64,000 nucleotides of DNA from NCBI RefSeq assembly GCF_028863665.1, contig NZ_JARBFX010000012.1, positions 1 to 64,000 on the forward strand, read 5' to 3'. Within the stretch, counting starts at the first letter, position 1. Every line of letters starts with the position of its first letter. Of the stretch, positions 31,902 through 41,099 are shown in pieces. A model generated the notes under the pieces. The model ran no database searches. It was not told the origin of the DNA and saw only the letters and a list, made by a program, of their open reading frames with translations. This DNA comes from Aquabacter sediminis (lineage in GTDB: Bacteria > Pseudomonadota > Alphaproteobacteria > Rhizobiales > Xanthobacteraceae). A program made the position numbers and the translations under genes.

Positions 31902-33374
31902 ATGTCACGACTTATCGTCGTATCCAACCGGGTCGCGGTTCCTCAGGCGGGAGGCAAGGCTGCCGCCGGAGGCCTTGCGGTTGCGGTCAATGCAGCCCTG
32001 AATGAGCGGCCCGGCATCTGGTTCGGATGGAGCGGACGGATCGTGGACGAACCTTCGTCCCGTCCCAGCGTCACGACGCGGGGCAAGGTGAAATATGCGG
32101 TCATTGACCTGAAAGAAGATGATTTCCAGGAATATTATAACGGGTTTGCCAATCGCGTTCTGTGGCCGATTCTTCATTATCGCGTCGATCTTGCGGAATT
32201 TCAGCGCTCTGATTTGTCCGGTTACATCCGGGTCAATCGCATATTCGCTGACCATGTGTCCAAGATCATTGATGAAGATGACATCATTTGGATCCATGAC
32301 TACCATATGATGCCCCTTGCGAAATATCTGCGGGAGAAGGGGCATAAGAATAAGATCGGGTTCTTCCTTCACATTCCCATGCCTCCGGCCGACCTGATCC
32401 AGGCCCTGCCGCGCCACGGAGAAATTATTGGTTCGCTGGCCCATTATGATCTGGTGGGCTTCCAGACGGAGGGCGACCGCGACAATTTCGGCCGCTACCT
32501 GGAATCCCGTGGTGGTCGCGCCATCCCCGAGGCGAGTGCCTATGAGGTCGCCGGTCGGCGGGTTCGGATTGGGGCCTTCCCTGTCGCGATCGAATCCCAG
32601 TCGTTCGCCCGTCGGGCGCGCCATGCCTCCCGCACCGGCTTCGTGCGCGCCTTCCGCGAGAGTCTGGCGGGGCGGAAGCTGATCCTGGGCGTTGATCGCC
32701 TTGATTACTCCAAGGGCATTCCCAATCGCCTGGAGGCGTACGAGAATCTGCTGCGCGCCGCGCCGGAATGGCATAACCGCATGACGTTCGTGCAAGTGAC
32801 GCCCCGCAGCCGGACCGACGTGCCGGAATATGCCGAGATGGATCGCGCCCTGTCTTTCAAGGCCGGCCAGATCAATGGTCGCTTTGGCGACGTGGCCTGG
32901 ACACCTCTGCGCTATGTGAACAAGACCTATTCCCGCTCCGCGCTGGCCGGCTTCTACCGCGCGGCAGATGTGGCAGTGGTGACGCCGCTGCGGGATGGCA
33001 TGAACCTGGTGGCCAAGGAGTTCGTGGCGGCTCAAGATCCGGAAGATCCGGGCGTGCTGGTGCTGTCCCAGTTCGCAGGTGCAGCTTCCGAGCTGGGCGG
33101 CGGCGCGCTGCTGGTCAACCCTCACGACACCGATGGCGTCGCGGCTGCCTTGCGCCGGGCGCTGGAAATGCCGTTGGACGAGCGGCAGGAACGGTACGGG
33201 CGAATGATGGCCGTGCTGAAGCAGTATGACATCGCCCAGTGGGCGTCGTCCTTCCTCAATTCCTTGTCCTTTCCGCCCCAGGCCGTCCGGATGGGCGGCA
33301 CGTCCCGGGTGAGCCCCGGCCGGCTGGGGCTGGGAGCGGCATGGAGCGGCGAGCATCGCGCCGAAGGGGTGTGA
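31902..33374 (+). CDS. otsA: Trehalose-6-phosphate synthase
   Basis: A 490-residue GT20 glycosyltransferase that makes trehalose-6-phosphate from UDP-glucose and glucose-6-phosphate. Family motifs: VSNRVAVP at the start, GGLAVAVNAAL, WIHDYHMMPLAKYLR, FFLHIPMPP, HYDLVGFQTEGDRDNFGRY, GVDRLDYSKGIPNRLEAYE and VTPLRDGMNLVAKEFVAAQ. All catalytic regions are intact. It is the second gene of otsBA, and two hairpins follow. Trehalose is a common endpoint of the alphaproteobacterial general stress response. Confidence 0.97.
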   Translation: MSRLIVVSNRVAVPQAGGKAAAGGLAVAVNAALNERPGIWFGWSGRIVDEPSSRPSVTTRGKVKYAVIDLKEDDFQEYYNGFANRVLWPILHYRVDLAEFQRSDLSGYIRVNRIFADHVSKIIDEDDIIWIHDYHMMPLAKYLREKGHKNKIGFFLHIPMPPADLIQALPRHGEIIGSLAHYDLVGFQTEGDRDNFGRYLESRGGRAIPEASAYEVAGRRVRIGAFPVAIESQSFARRARHASRTGFVRAFRESLAGRKLILGVDRLDYSKGIPNRLEAYENLLRAAPEWHNRMTFVQVTPRSRTDVPEYAEMDRALSFKAGQINGRFGDVAWTPLRYVNKTYSRSALAGFYRAADVAVVTPLRDGMNLVAKEFVAAQDPEDPGVLVLSQFAGAASELGGGALLVNPHDTDGVAAALRRALEMPLDERQERYGRMMAVLKQYDIAQWASSFLNSLSFPPQAVRMGGTSRVSPGRLGLGAAWSGEHRAEGV

Positions 33375-33386
33375 AAGGATGTGATT

Positions 33387-33424
33387 CGCCGCGGTCCCCG
33401 TCTGCATTGACGGGGACCGCGGCG
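33387..33424 (+). terminator. Sixteen-base hairpin after otsA
   Basis: Sixteen-base arms (33387-33402 and 33409-33424; CGCCGCGGTCCCCGTC and its complement) with a six-base loop. No T-run follows, so it may protect mRNA ends rather than terminate. Confidence 0.6.
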
Positions 33425-33441
33425 CTCAGACATTGTGTGTT

Positions 33442-33472
33442 GGCCGGTCCCCACCAGGGGCCGGCCTTCTTT
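33442..33472. terminator. Terminator between convergent otsA and aldo/keto reductase gene
   Basis: GGCCGGTCCCC pairs with GGGGCCGGCC (33442-33452 and 33457-33466) around CACC, followed by TTCTTT. Confidence 0.8.
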
Positions 33473-33478
33473 GTTCAT

Positions 33479-34312
33479 TCAGGCCGCGACCGGCTCATCC
33501 CATTGGGGTGCGAAGGCGGGGTTCACATAGCGCCGGGCCTTCGGCAGCGCCGCGATTGCGGCATGGTCTTCGCCGTCCAACGTCACAGAGAGGGCGCCGA
33601 AATTCTCGGCCTGCCTGGCCCGTCCCGCAGCCTTCGGAATGACCGCCACCTCGCCCTGGTCCATCAACCAGCGCAAGGCCACCTGGGCGGGCGTGGCCCC
33701 ATGGCGCGCGGCGATGGCTTTCAGGACGTCATCGTCGGCCACTTCGCCCTTGGCGATGGGACAATAGGCAGTCACCGCGACGCCATGGTCCGCTAGGTAG
33801 GTGCGGATGGGTGTCTGGTCGAGATAGACGTGATACTCGATCTGGTTGCAAGCAATCGGCGCGCCGATGTCCTCAACCACCTGCTTCAGCAGCGGGAGGG
33901 TGAAGTTGGCCACCCCAATGGCGCGCGTGAGCCCTTCTTCCTTCAGCGCCATAAGTGTCTCAAGAGCCTTCCCAAGGTCGATGCCCGGAGACGGCCAATG
34001 GATCAGGAACAGGTCCACCTGGTCGAGCTTGAGTTTGCGCAGGCTTTCGCCCATGGAGCGACGGATGGCGTCTGGCGCGAGCTGATCGTGCCACACCTTG
34101 GTGGTGACGTGGAGTTCGTTGCGGGGCAGGGCGCTTTCCGCCAGCGCGGCGCCCACGTCCGCTTCGTTCTCGTAGCGGGCGGCCGTGTCGATGTGCCGGT
34201 AGCCGACGGACAAGGCGCTCTCCACCGCAGAGCGGCAGGTGTCGCCCGTCATCATGAACGTGCCGAAGCCCATGCGCGGCAGGCGGATGCCGCGCGTCTC
34301 AATGTCACTCAT
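33479..34312 (-). CDS. Aldo/keto reductase
   Basis: A 277-residue NADPH-dependent oxidoreductase of the 2,5-diketo-gluconate reductase type. The tetrad is complete: Asp and Tyr in HIDTAARYENEADVG, Lys in VTTKVWHD and His in LFLIHWPSPG. The cofactor region near the end is AVIPKAAGRARQAEN. It lies 30 bases behind the alpha/beta hydrolase at 34343 in the same direction and is probably the last gene of that operon, where it may reduce a carbonyl product. Substrate unknown. Confidence 0.9.
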   Translation of the reverse strand: MSDIETRGIRLPRMGFGTFMMTGDTCRSAVESALSVGYRHIDTAARYENEADVGAALAESALPRNELHVTTKVWHDQLAPDAIRRSMGESLRKLKLDQVDLFLIHWPSPGIDLGKALETLMALKEEGLTRAIGVANFTLPLLKQVVEDIGAPIACNQIEYHVYLDQTPIRTYLADHGVAVTAYCPIAKGEVADDDVLKAIAARHGATPAQVALRWLMDQGEVAVIPKAAGRARQAENFGALSVTLDGEDHAAIAALPKARRYVNPAFAPQWDEPVAA

Positions 34313-34342
34313 TCCACGATCTCCGGAAGGGGCGGCGGCAGT

Positions 34343-35563
34343 CTATGCCTTCCCGCTGAGAAGGGCACGCTGGTCGATGCCGAAAATATCGGCAAGCCAG
34401 TCGATCATCAGTTCCTGCCCCAAGGTGGGGTTGTCGTGCTGGCAATGCTCGGCGCCGGTCATGTCCGCCTCCACCAGCATGAGCGTGACGTCAACCCCCG
34501 CCTCCTTGGCATAGGCATAGCCCTGCCGCGCGGCCTCGACGCCCAGAACGTCATGCCCGCCATGGAGGATGAGATAGGGGCACTTCATGTTCTCGAACAC
34601 GCCGCGCATATCGAAGTTGCGGGTCTTCTCGGCGACCCCCTTCATGCTGTCGGCGCCAAACACCCATTTCATGTGGGAGGCGAGGCCATGGTCCTCACCA
34701 CGGTCCTTGTATCGCTCATAGAGGCTAAGCACGCCGCCATGGGAGATGGCGGCCGCCAAGCGCGGCTCCATGGCGCCGGCGCGGGCGGCATAATAGCCGC
34801 CGAGCGATGAGCCGGAGACCGCGATCCGGCTCATGTCCACATCGTCGCGGGTTGCCAGCCAGTCGATGCAGCAGCCGACGGGAACCTCATAGTCGAAGCG
34901 GTTGGGCAGGCCGTGGCGCCGCAGCGTCGCGCCCTGGCCGGGGCCGTCCATGAGCAGCACGGAAATGCCCCGCTGGAGCGCGCCGCGCCCGGTCATGAAC
35001 CACAACTCGTCCTTGTAGCTGTCCAGGCCGCCGAAGGAGATGAGCACCGGCTGCTTGCCCGTGTCGAAAGGCGCGCGGATGAAGTAGCCATACATGGGCT
35101 TGCCCGCTTCATAGGGCACTTCCACGAATTCCCCCTTCGGGACGGTGTGCTCCAGGAAGCGGCGGGTGGAGAGCTCCGCCTGCTCAAAGGTGGGCATGCG
35201 GCGGGGATCGGTGGGCTCCAGCCAGAATTCGGCTGATCGATACATGTCAGCGGCCCGGAGGTAGCAGTTCATGGCGGTCTGGATGTGGCCCTTGGCCTCG
35301 GCTGCCTCGCCTCGACGGAAATTGTTGTCTGCCACCACCATCCATTCCCTGTGCCAGCTGTCATAGTCGCCGGGGATCATGCGGCTGGCGGCCAGAAAGC
35401 TCTCGGAGACGCTGCCGCCCCCTTCCTGCGTTTCGCCCAAGGCGCGGCGGAACTGGTAGGACGGCCAGGGAAATTCCGGCCAGTGGTGCCAGCCATAAGG
35501 CTCGTAATGGGGCGCGGTGTCGGTGACGGCGGCGTCGATGAGCTTGGCTTCGGTATCGACCAT
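34343..35563 (-). CDS. Alpha/beta hydrolase, dihydroxypseudooxynicotine-hydrolase type (copy 1)
   Basis: A 406-residue hydrolase with an N-terminal helical cap (about 1-140) and a C-terminal alpha/beta core. The nucleophile Ser is in VSGSSLGGYYAARAG, the Asp in ILHGGHDVLGVEAA and the His in TGAEHCQHDNPTLGQ, so the triad looks complete. The segment PVLISFGGLDSYKDE is typical of the family that includes 2,6-dihydroxypseudooxynicotine hydrolase, a C-C bond hydrolase. GGAGG lies six bases before ATG 35563. It is a close paralogue of the gene at 39657; the importer genes lie between them. Confidence 0.88.
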   Translation of the reverse strand: MVDTEAKLIDAAVTDTAPHYEPYGWHHWPEFPWPSYQFRRALGETQEGGGSVSESFLAASRMIPGDYDSWHREWMVVADNNFRRGEAAEAKGHIQTAMNCYLRAADMYRSAEFWLEPTDPRRMPTFEQAELSTRRFLEHTVPKGEFVEVPYEAGKPMYGYFIRAPFDTGKQPVLISFGGLDSYKDELWFMTGRGALQRGISVLLMDGPGQGATLRRHGLPNRFDYEVPVGCCIDWLATRDDVDMSRIAVSGSSLGGYYAARAGAMEPRLAAAISHGGVLSLYERYKDRGEDHGLASHMKWVFGADSMKGVAEKTRNFDMRGVFENMKCPYLILHGGHDVLGVEAARQGYAYAKEAGVDVTLMLVEADMTGAEHCQHDNPTLGQELMIDWLADIFGIDQRALLSGKA

Positions 35564-35652
35564 GGGAAAGCCTCCGGAGAGATGCCGGTCGCAAGGGGGC
35601 AAGCCGGCGCCTTTGTGGCGCCGGCCGATGTCTTTTCGGGAAAGAGGGGCGC

Positions 35653-36474
35653 TCAGGCGGTCTTCATGCCCCAGCGCTCGATGGTCTTCTTTTCCACCCA
35701 GTCGAAGAACCAGTTCTCCGAGACCCACCCGATCATGGCGATGGTGATCATGCCGCAGATCATGATGTCGGGCCGGAGTTGCCAGCGGGCATCGTCGATG
35801 AGGAAGCCGAGGCCGGTGATGGAGGAGATCATCTCTGCACCCACGATCACGCGCCAGCCCACGCCATAGGTCAGGCGCATGCCGGTGATGATGTAGGGCA
35901 GGGAGCCAGGAATCAGGATCGCCCGCGTGTAGAGGCTGCGGGACGCGAGATAGACCCGGGCCACGTCCGTGTACTGGCCCGACAGGGTCTGCACGCCGGT
36001 CATGGTGTTGAACATGATCGACCAGATGCCCGAGAAGAAGATCACGAACACCGTGGAGGTGAAGCCGACCCCGAACCACAGGATGGCAAGCGGGATCCAG
36101 GCGATGCCGGGAATGGGATAGAGCAGCCGGCACAAAGGCAGAAAGGCGGCCCGGGCGGTGGGCGAGGCTCCGAGCGCAAGGCCCGCCGGGATGCCCACCA
36201 CCGCCGCCAGCAGCACGCCCGTCACCTGCCGCCCGACGCTGGCCGCCGTGTTGGAGAGGAGTGCGCCGGACATTCCGAGGTCATAAAAGGCCCGCACCAC
36301 CTGGATGGGAGAGGGGAAGGCCCATTTGGGCATCAGGCCGAGCATGTAGACGCCCTGCCAGATGACCAGGAAGGCAGCGATCGTAGAAAGGCCCAGCACC
36401 GTCTCTCGGCTGGGGCGCCGGAGGCGGGGCAGATAGGTGGAGCCGGAGCGCTTGGAAGTCACCGTCATGGTCAT
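35653..36474 (-). CDS. ABC transporter permease (SsuC/TauC type)
   Basis: A 273-residue membrane protein with about six helices. The EAA-like loop is ARVYLASRSLYTRAILIPGSLPYIITGMRLTYGVGWRVIVGAEM, which contacts the ATPase. It belongs to the nitrate/sulfonate/taurine permease family. ATG 36474 lies two bases before the stop of the ATPase gene, so translation is coupled; ATG 36468 is an alternative. It works with the ATPase and binding protein upstream as one importer in the inner membrane. Substrate unknown. Confidence 0.93.
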   Translation of the reverse strand: MTMTVTSKRSGSTYLPRLRRPSRETVLGLSTIAAFLVIWQGVYMLGLMPKWAFPSPIQVVRAFYDLGMSGALLSNTAASVGRQVTGVLLAAVVGIPAGLALGASPTARAAFLPLCRLLYPIPGIAWIPLAILWFGVGFTSTVFVIFFSGIWSIMFNTMTGVQTLSGQYTDVARVYLASRSLYTRAILIPGSLPYIITGMRLTYGVGWRVIVGAEMISSITGLGFLIDDARWQLRPDIMICGMITIAMIGWVSENWFFDWVEKKTIERWGMKTA

Positions 36475-36475
36475 C

Positions 36476-37264
36476 TCAGGCTCCCAATCTCATGTCCGCC
36501 TGCTCCAGCTCGGCGGCGCGGTTGATTTCTTCGCCGAGCACCGCCCGCACTTCGCGCTGGAGGCGCCCCATGGCTTCGCCCGTCATGTCGCGGGGACGGG
36601 GCTCGTCGACGGCGATGATCTCCTTGATGCGGCCGGGGCGGGCGGTCATGACGACGATCTTGTCGGAAAGGTAGAGCGCCTCCTCGATGGAATGGGTCAC
36701 GAAGATCACGGTCTTCTTGTATTCGCGCCAGATGCGCAGCAGTTCGTCCTGCAGGCTCTCACGGGTCTGGGCGTCCAAGGCGCCGAAGGGCTCATCCATG
36801 AGAAGGAGCGAGGGGTCCACCGCCAGCGCGCGGGCGATGGAAACACGCTGCTTCATGCCGCCGGATAGGTGATGGGGAAAGCGGGTGGCGAAGTCCGCGA
36901 GCCCCACCGTCTTGAGAAGGCGGTCGGCGATTTCCCGCCGCTCCTTGGGGGAGCGGCCGCGGGCACGCAGGCCGAACTCCACATTGTCGCGCACGGTCAT
37001 CCAGGGGAACAGCGCATAGTCCTGGAACACCACGGCCCGCTCCGGCCCCGGTCCATTCACCGGCGCGCCCTCAATGGTCATGCGCCCGGACGTCGCCGGG
37101 ATGAGCCCGGCGACGATCTTCAGCAGGGTGGACTTGCCACAGCCCGAGGGGCCGAGGAGGCATATGAAGTCGCCGTCCTCGATCTTCAGGTTGATGTCCA
37201 CGAGGGCGGAGACCTCCGCACCTTCATTGCCATACTTTTTGTTGAGTCCCTCGATCATCAGCAT
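36476..37264 (-). CDS. ABC transporter ATP-binding protein (SsuB/TauB type)
   Basis: A 262-residue ATPase with every motif: Walker A LLGPSGCGKSTLLK, Q-loop VVFQDYALFPWMTV, signature HLSGGMKQRVSIARALAV, Walker B SLLLMDEPFGALD and the switch His in VTHSIEEALYL. It powers the importer with the permease at 35653 and the binding protein at 37275; spacing to both is under 12 bases. Its family serves nitrate, sulfonates, taurine and many organic substrates. Confidence 0.95.
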   Translation of the reverse strand: MLMIEGLNKKYGNEGAEVSALVDINLKIEDGDFICLLGPSGCGKSTLLKIVAGLIPATSGRMTIEGAPVNGPGPERAVVFQDYALFPWMTVRDNVEFGLRARGRSPKERREIADRLLKTVGLADFATRFPHHLSGGMKQRVSIARALAVDPSLLLMDEPFGALDAQTRESLQDELLRIWREYKKTVIFVTHSIEEALYLSDKIVVMTARPGRIKEIIAVDEPRPRDMTGEAMGRLQREVRAVLGEEINRAAELEQADMRLGA

Positions 37265-37274
37265 CCGAGGGGCC

Positions 37275-38267
37275 TCACTTCTTCAGTTTTTCATAGCCCG
37301 GATATCCGGGATAACTCTCCGCCATGGACAGGTCGACGGCGTCCTCATAGGCCACCGGCTTCTGGAGGAGATTGTCCTCCTTCATCCACTTCAGAAGGGT
37401 CTCGATCCAGACCTTGGGCGGGGCGTTATAGGTCCAGCCGCAATTGTCATAGGACTGCTCAAGCAGCTTGGAGTCCATGTTGGGCACATAGTGCTTGAGG
37501 ACCTCCATGCCGAGCTTCTTGTCCGTGCGCATGATCTGAACGGCATCGAGATGGGCCCAGACGATGCGCTTGGCGAGCTCGGGATGCTCCTTCACGAATT
37601 TCTTGTTCATGATCAGGCCGTTGCGGAGCATGTCGGACGCGATCTTGGACTTGTCCACCAGCTGGTCGGCGGGCAGCAGGAGCTTTGCCCCCTTGTCCAC
37701 GGCGTTGGTGCCATAGGGCTCGAACGGGAAGGCGGCGGCGATGTCGCCGGTCACCAGCGCGGAGGCCACCTCCGGCACCGGCACCAGGGCCAGTTGCACG
37801 TCCTTTTCCGACAGGCCGAAGCGCGGCAGGATCTCGTGGATAAGGGTCAGATACTGCACGTCGAACTTGGTGACGATACCGATGCGCTTGCCCTTCAGGT
37901 CCGCCCAAGAATTGACCTTGGGCGATGCGACAATCATCGCGCAATTGGCGGAGGAGGCGGCAACGATGACGTTCTCGATGCCGGCGGAAAGATAGCGCAG
38001 GGCGCTCGCATATTGGTTGTAGCCCACGTCATAGTCGCCGATGGACATGAGCTGGTTGGAGCGCTGGTAGTTGCCGCCGATAAACTCGACATTGACGCCA
38101 TATTTTTCCCAGAGCTTCAGGTATTCGGCCATGAAGGGCTGGATATGATCGTAGCCGGGCGTGCCAGCCACCACCTTTACCTTGTAGGTATCGACCGCCT
38201 GGGCGGCGGCGGAGCCGGCAGCGAGGGCCCCCATGAAGAGGCCCAGCAAAGCGCTTCTGATCGTCAT
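37275..38267 (-). CDS. ABC transporter substrate-binding protein (NMT1/SsuA type)
   Basis: A 330-residue periplasmic protein. A signal peptide covers 1-22 (SALLGLFMGALAAGSAAAQA). The mature part follows the NMT1/THI5-SsuA pattern: VVAGTPGYDHIQPFMAEYLK, GDYDVGYNQYASALRYLSAG, DLKGKRIGIVTKFDVQYLTL and AAAFPFEPYGTNAVDKGA. It gives the importer its specificity, which cannot be read from the sequence. The gene lies directly upstream of the ATPase gene (ten bases). ATG 38267 was chosen for the signal peptide. Confidence 0.93.
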   Translation of the reverse strand: MTIRSALLGLFMGALAAGSAAAQAVDTYKVKVVAGTPGYDHIQPFMAEYLKLWEKYGVNVEFIGGNYQRSNQLMSIGDYDVGYNQYASALRYLSAGIENVIVAASSANCAMIVASPKVNSWADLKGKRIGIVTKFDVQYLTLIHEILPRFGLSEKDVQLALVPVPEVASALVTGDIAAAFPFEPYGTNAVDKGAKLLLPADQLVDKSKIASDMLRNGLIMNKKFVKEHPELAKRIVWAHLDAVQIMRTDKKLGMEVLKHYVPNMDSKLLEQSYDNCGWTYNAPPKVWIETLLKWMKEDNLLQKPVAYEDAVDLSMAESYPGYPGYEKLKK

Positions 38268-38346
38268 TTTTGTCCCCTGGAAGGCTGAGCGAAGGTCTTT
38301 GCGAACGTCTTTTTGGGCCGCGCGGGGGTGCCGCGCGGCCGGGATG

Positions 38347-39591
38347 TCACTCGGCCGCGAGGGTCTGGGCCTTCGGGGCGACCTCATGGATGTGGCGCAC
38401 TTGCTCCCAGGCGCGGGTCATGTGGTCGAGCGCCTTCAACTCGGTGTCGGCGATGCGCGAGAGGATCTCGCCGGCCGCCTTAAGGTCGGCCTCGTAGCGC
38501 AGCACGCGGAAGGCATCGGAAGAGGCCTGCATGGCTTCGGCGGCCGCCGCGGCGCGGGTGGTGTCGAGGCCACGAAGACCCAGTTCTCGTGTCACCCGGC
38601 GCAGATAGCCGGCGGCACCGGCACGGCCGAGCACGCCGTGATTGGGGATCTGGCCGCGCAGGAAGAGCGGACGGCGCTCGCCATTGGGGGCGAGCACATC
38701 CTCGATCTCGCCCGCGCGAATCTTGGCGGCGAAGACCGCCATGCCCGGCGCGCCGGTCTCGAAGCGGGGGATCTGCCACTGGTTGCCGAACAGGGCATAG
38801 GGCTTGGGATAATCGCCGCAGAGGATCTTAAGGTTGCGGCGGAAGGAATGGCGGATGGAGGTGGCGATGTCCCAGTCGGGATCGCGGCCGGGCTCCACCC
38901 AGACCATCAGATACGGGCCGTAGCCGTCATGCAGGCTCCATTCACCGCCGAAGGGGTGGTGGTGTTCCCAGGCCTCATAGCCATTGGGCCCGCGCTGCTT
39001 CGACTGCACCCAGGCTTCGCGGAACACCTCGATCGGCGCCTCGTAGCGGGAATGGGGCATTACGTCGTTGGGCTCGAAAATGGTGACGGTGCCCTTGTCG
39101 AGGTCATAGCCCGCCACCACCACATGGTGGCCGAAGCCGCTGCGCCCCATGGTCTCGTATTGGAACTTGAGGCGGGGCGAGGTCTTGGCGCCATAGGGCA
39201 GCATCAGCGAATAATGCAGGCCCACTTGCACCGGGATGCCCTGGTCCACCAGGGCGCGCAGCTTCCCGAAGGCTTCCTCGAAGCCGCCCTCGTGGTCCTC
39301 TTCCCAATGGGCCTTGAAGCCCAGCGACTTGGATGTGTACTCCCAGATTTCATGGAAGGGCCCGGCGCCGCCATTGAAGGCGGGGGCGCCCCAGACATGG
39401 GTCCAGCGGAAGGAGAAGCCGTCGCCAGAGGTGCCGTCGGCGAAGAGCACGTCCGGCTCGCCATGCAGGCGATACATGCCCAGCAGCCCGGTGAAGTAGC
39501 ACCGGCCGGCATTCCCGCCCTCCGGATAGCCCTTCGCGCCGAACCAGGTCATGGAATGATAGGCGTCGTCGTAACCGGTCACGTAGGCCAT
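38347..39591 (-). CDS. BtrH-like N-terminal-domain protein (acyltransferase/peptidase fold)
   Basis: A 414-residue protein. The N-terminal part (about 1-170) matches the BtrH_N pattern: a Cys in NAGRCYFTGLLGMYRLHG (about residue 30) and a His-containing strand GFGHHVVVAGYDLDKGTVTI (about 152-171), which look like a papain-type Cys-His pair. The C-terminal 200 residues are helical. BtrH moves an acyl group from a carrier protein to butirosin; relatives occur in many unstudied clusters. Here it sits between a hydrolase gene and the importer. Either acyl transfer or amide cleavage is possible. ATG 39591 has GGAG upstream. Confidence 0.75.
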   Translation of the reverse strand: MAYVTGYDDAYHSMTWFGAKGYPEGGNAGRCYFTGLLGMYRLHGEPDVLFADGTSGDGFSFRWTHVWGAPAFNGGAGPFHEIWEYTSKSLGFKAHWEEDHEGGFEEAFGKLRALVDQGIPVQVGLHYSLMLPYGAKTSPRLKFQYETMGRSGFGHHVVVAGYDLDKGTVTIFEPNDVMPHSRYEAPIEVFREAWVQSKQRGPNGYEAWEHHHPFGGEWSLHDGYGPYLMVWVEPGRDPDWDIATSIRHSFRRNLKILCGDYPKPYALFGNQWQIPRFETGAPGMAVFAAKIRAGEIEDVLAPNGERRPLFLRGQIPNHGVLGRAGAAGYLRRVTRELGLRGLDTTRAAAAAEAMQASSDAFRVLRYEADLKAAGEILSRIADTELKALDHMTRAWEQVRHIHEVAPKAQTLAAE

Positions 39592-39656
39592 GGGTCCACT
39601 CCGATGATGACGTCGATGAGTGAAGCGCGCCCGGCGCGAGACCGGGCGCGCGGGGG

Positions 39657-40883
39657 TCAGATCAGCGGGTTGGTCATCTTCTTGCGCAGTTCGCGCTGAT
39701 CGATGCCGAACACGTCGGCCAGCCAGTCCGCCATCAGCTCCTGGCCGATGGTGGGATTGTCGTGCTGGCAATGGTCGGCGCCCGTCTCCTCCTCGGTGAC
39801 GAAGCGCAAGGTCACGTCCACGCCCTTGGACTTGGCATAGTCGGCCACCTTCTGCGCGGCGGCGACGCCGAGCACGTCGTGCCCGCCATGGACGATGAGA
39901 TAGGGGCACTTCATGTGGTCGAGGTGCCCTTCCAGCTTGAAGGGGGCGGCCTTTTCCATGGCCTCCTTCATGGTCGCGGCGCCGAATACGGTCTTGATGT
40001 GGTCGGCAAGGCCGTGATCCTCGCCGGCGCTTGCCCACAATTCCTGGATCGACCAGATGGCGCCGTGGGAGATGGCGGCGGCAAGGCGCGGTTCGTAGCA
40101 GCCGGCGCGGGCGGCGTAATAGCCGCCGAGCGAGGAGCCGCACACCGCGATCTTCTCGGGGTCGATGTCGTCGCGGGTGAGGAGGTAGTCGATGCACTTG
40201 CCCACCGGCACCTCATAATCGTGCCGGGTGGGGATCTTGTGCCGCCGAAGGGTGCCGCCCTGGCCGGGTCCGTCAATCATGAGGACCGAAATGCCGCGCT
40301 GGAGCGCGCCATGGGCCTGCATGAACCACATCTCGTCCTTGATGGAATCCAGCCCACCCATGCAGATGAGCACCGGCTGCTTGCCGGTATCGAACGGCGC
40401 GCGCACGAAATAGGCGTAAAGCGTCTTGCCGTCCTCATAGGGGATTTCCAGCACCTCGCCCGCCGGGTTGAGGTTCTCGATGAACTTGCGCGAGCAGTTC
40501 TCCATCTGTGTGAAGGTGGCGAGGCGTCGCGGGTCTGTATATTCAAGCCAGAATTCGGTGTGCCGGTAGTAGTTGGCCGCGCGCAACCAGCAATTCATGG
40601 CCGTGCGCACATGGCCCTTGGCGAATTCCTCATCACCCCGCTGCTGGTTGAAGTCGGCGATGATCTTCCATTCGCGGTGCCAGCTTTCCTGGTCGCCGGG
40701 GATCATGCGGCTGGCCGCCAGGAAGCATTCCGAAACCGCGCCGCCGCCTTCCTGCGTCTCGCCGAGGGCCCGGCGGAACTGGTAGCTCATCCAGGGAAAT
40801 TGCGGCCAGTGGTGCCAGCCATAAGGCTGATACGTGCCGTGGGTCTCCTTCATCACCTGATCGATGAGCAGTTCTTCCGCCAT
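39657..40883 (-). CDS. Alpha/beta hydrolase, dihydroxypseudooxynicotine-hydrolase type (copy 2)
   Basis: A 408-residue paralogue of the protein at 34343 with the same layout. The nucleophile Ser is in AVCGSSLGGYYAARAG, Asp in VHGGHDVLGVAAAQ and His in TGADHCQHDNPTIGQ. Long stretches are shared with copy 1 (YQFRRALGETQEGGG, PFDTGKQPVLI, LMADWLADVFGIDQR-like end), so the two arose by duplication and may act on successive or related substrates. GGAGG lies six bases before ATG 40883. It is the first gene of the operon and has a palindrome 64 bases upstream. Confidence 0.88.
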   Translation of the reverse strand: MAEELLIDQVMKETHGTYQPYGWHHWPQFPWMSYQFRRALGETQEGGGAVSECFLAASRMIPGDQESWHREWKIIADFNQQRGDEEFAKGHVRTAMNCWLRAANYYRHTEFWLEYTDPRRLATFTQMENCSRKFIENLNPAGEVLEIPYEDGKTLYAYFVRAPFDTGKQPVLICMGGLDSIKDEMWFMQAHGALQRGISVLMIDGPGQGGTLRRHKIPTRHDYEVPVGKCIDYLLTRDDIDPEKIAVCGSSLGGYYAARAGCYEPRLAAAISHGAIWSIQELWASAGEDHGLADHIKTVFGAATMKEAMEKAAPFKLEGHLDHMKCPYLIVHGGHDVLGVAAAQKVADYAKSKGVDVTLRFVTEEETGADHCQHDNPTIGQELMADWLADVFGIDQRELRKKMTNPLI

Positions 40884-40946
40884 CTTTGTCCTCCGTTGGG
40901 CCGCGACGGCGACCATGGAGGAAGTTAAGGCGATGCCGGCTCCAAA

Positions 40947-40961
40947 TTCAAGTGACTTGAA
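40947..40961. promoter_or_regulatory. 15-bp palindrome upstream of the hydrolase/importer operon
   Basis: TTCAAGT-G-ACTTGAA is perfect over seven-base arms and sits in an AT-rich patch 64 bases before the first gene of the operon. The neighbouring XRE-cupin regulator is the likely binder. Confidence 0.6.
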
Positions 40962-41099
40962 AAATAAGAAAGGATAGGAAAGTCACGCTCCCGCTCCCTG
41001 GGTGGTGCGAGCAGGCAGGGGCGTTCCCGCCCGTGGGACGGGCGAGGGCAAAGTGTTCGCCGATGGTGGTGGAGGGTTGGACGCCGGGGACTCGTCTCG

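Noticed and set aside
37074-39699. Long plus-strand frames (404 and 488 codons) opposite the binding-protein and BtrH-like genes
   Set aside because: The minus-strand genes have signal peptides, motifs and operon spacing; the plus frames look like codon-bias shadows.
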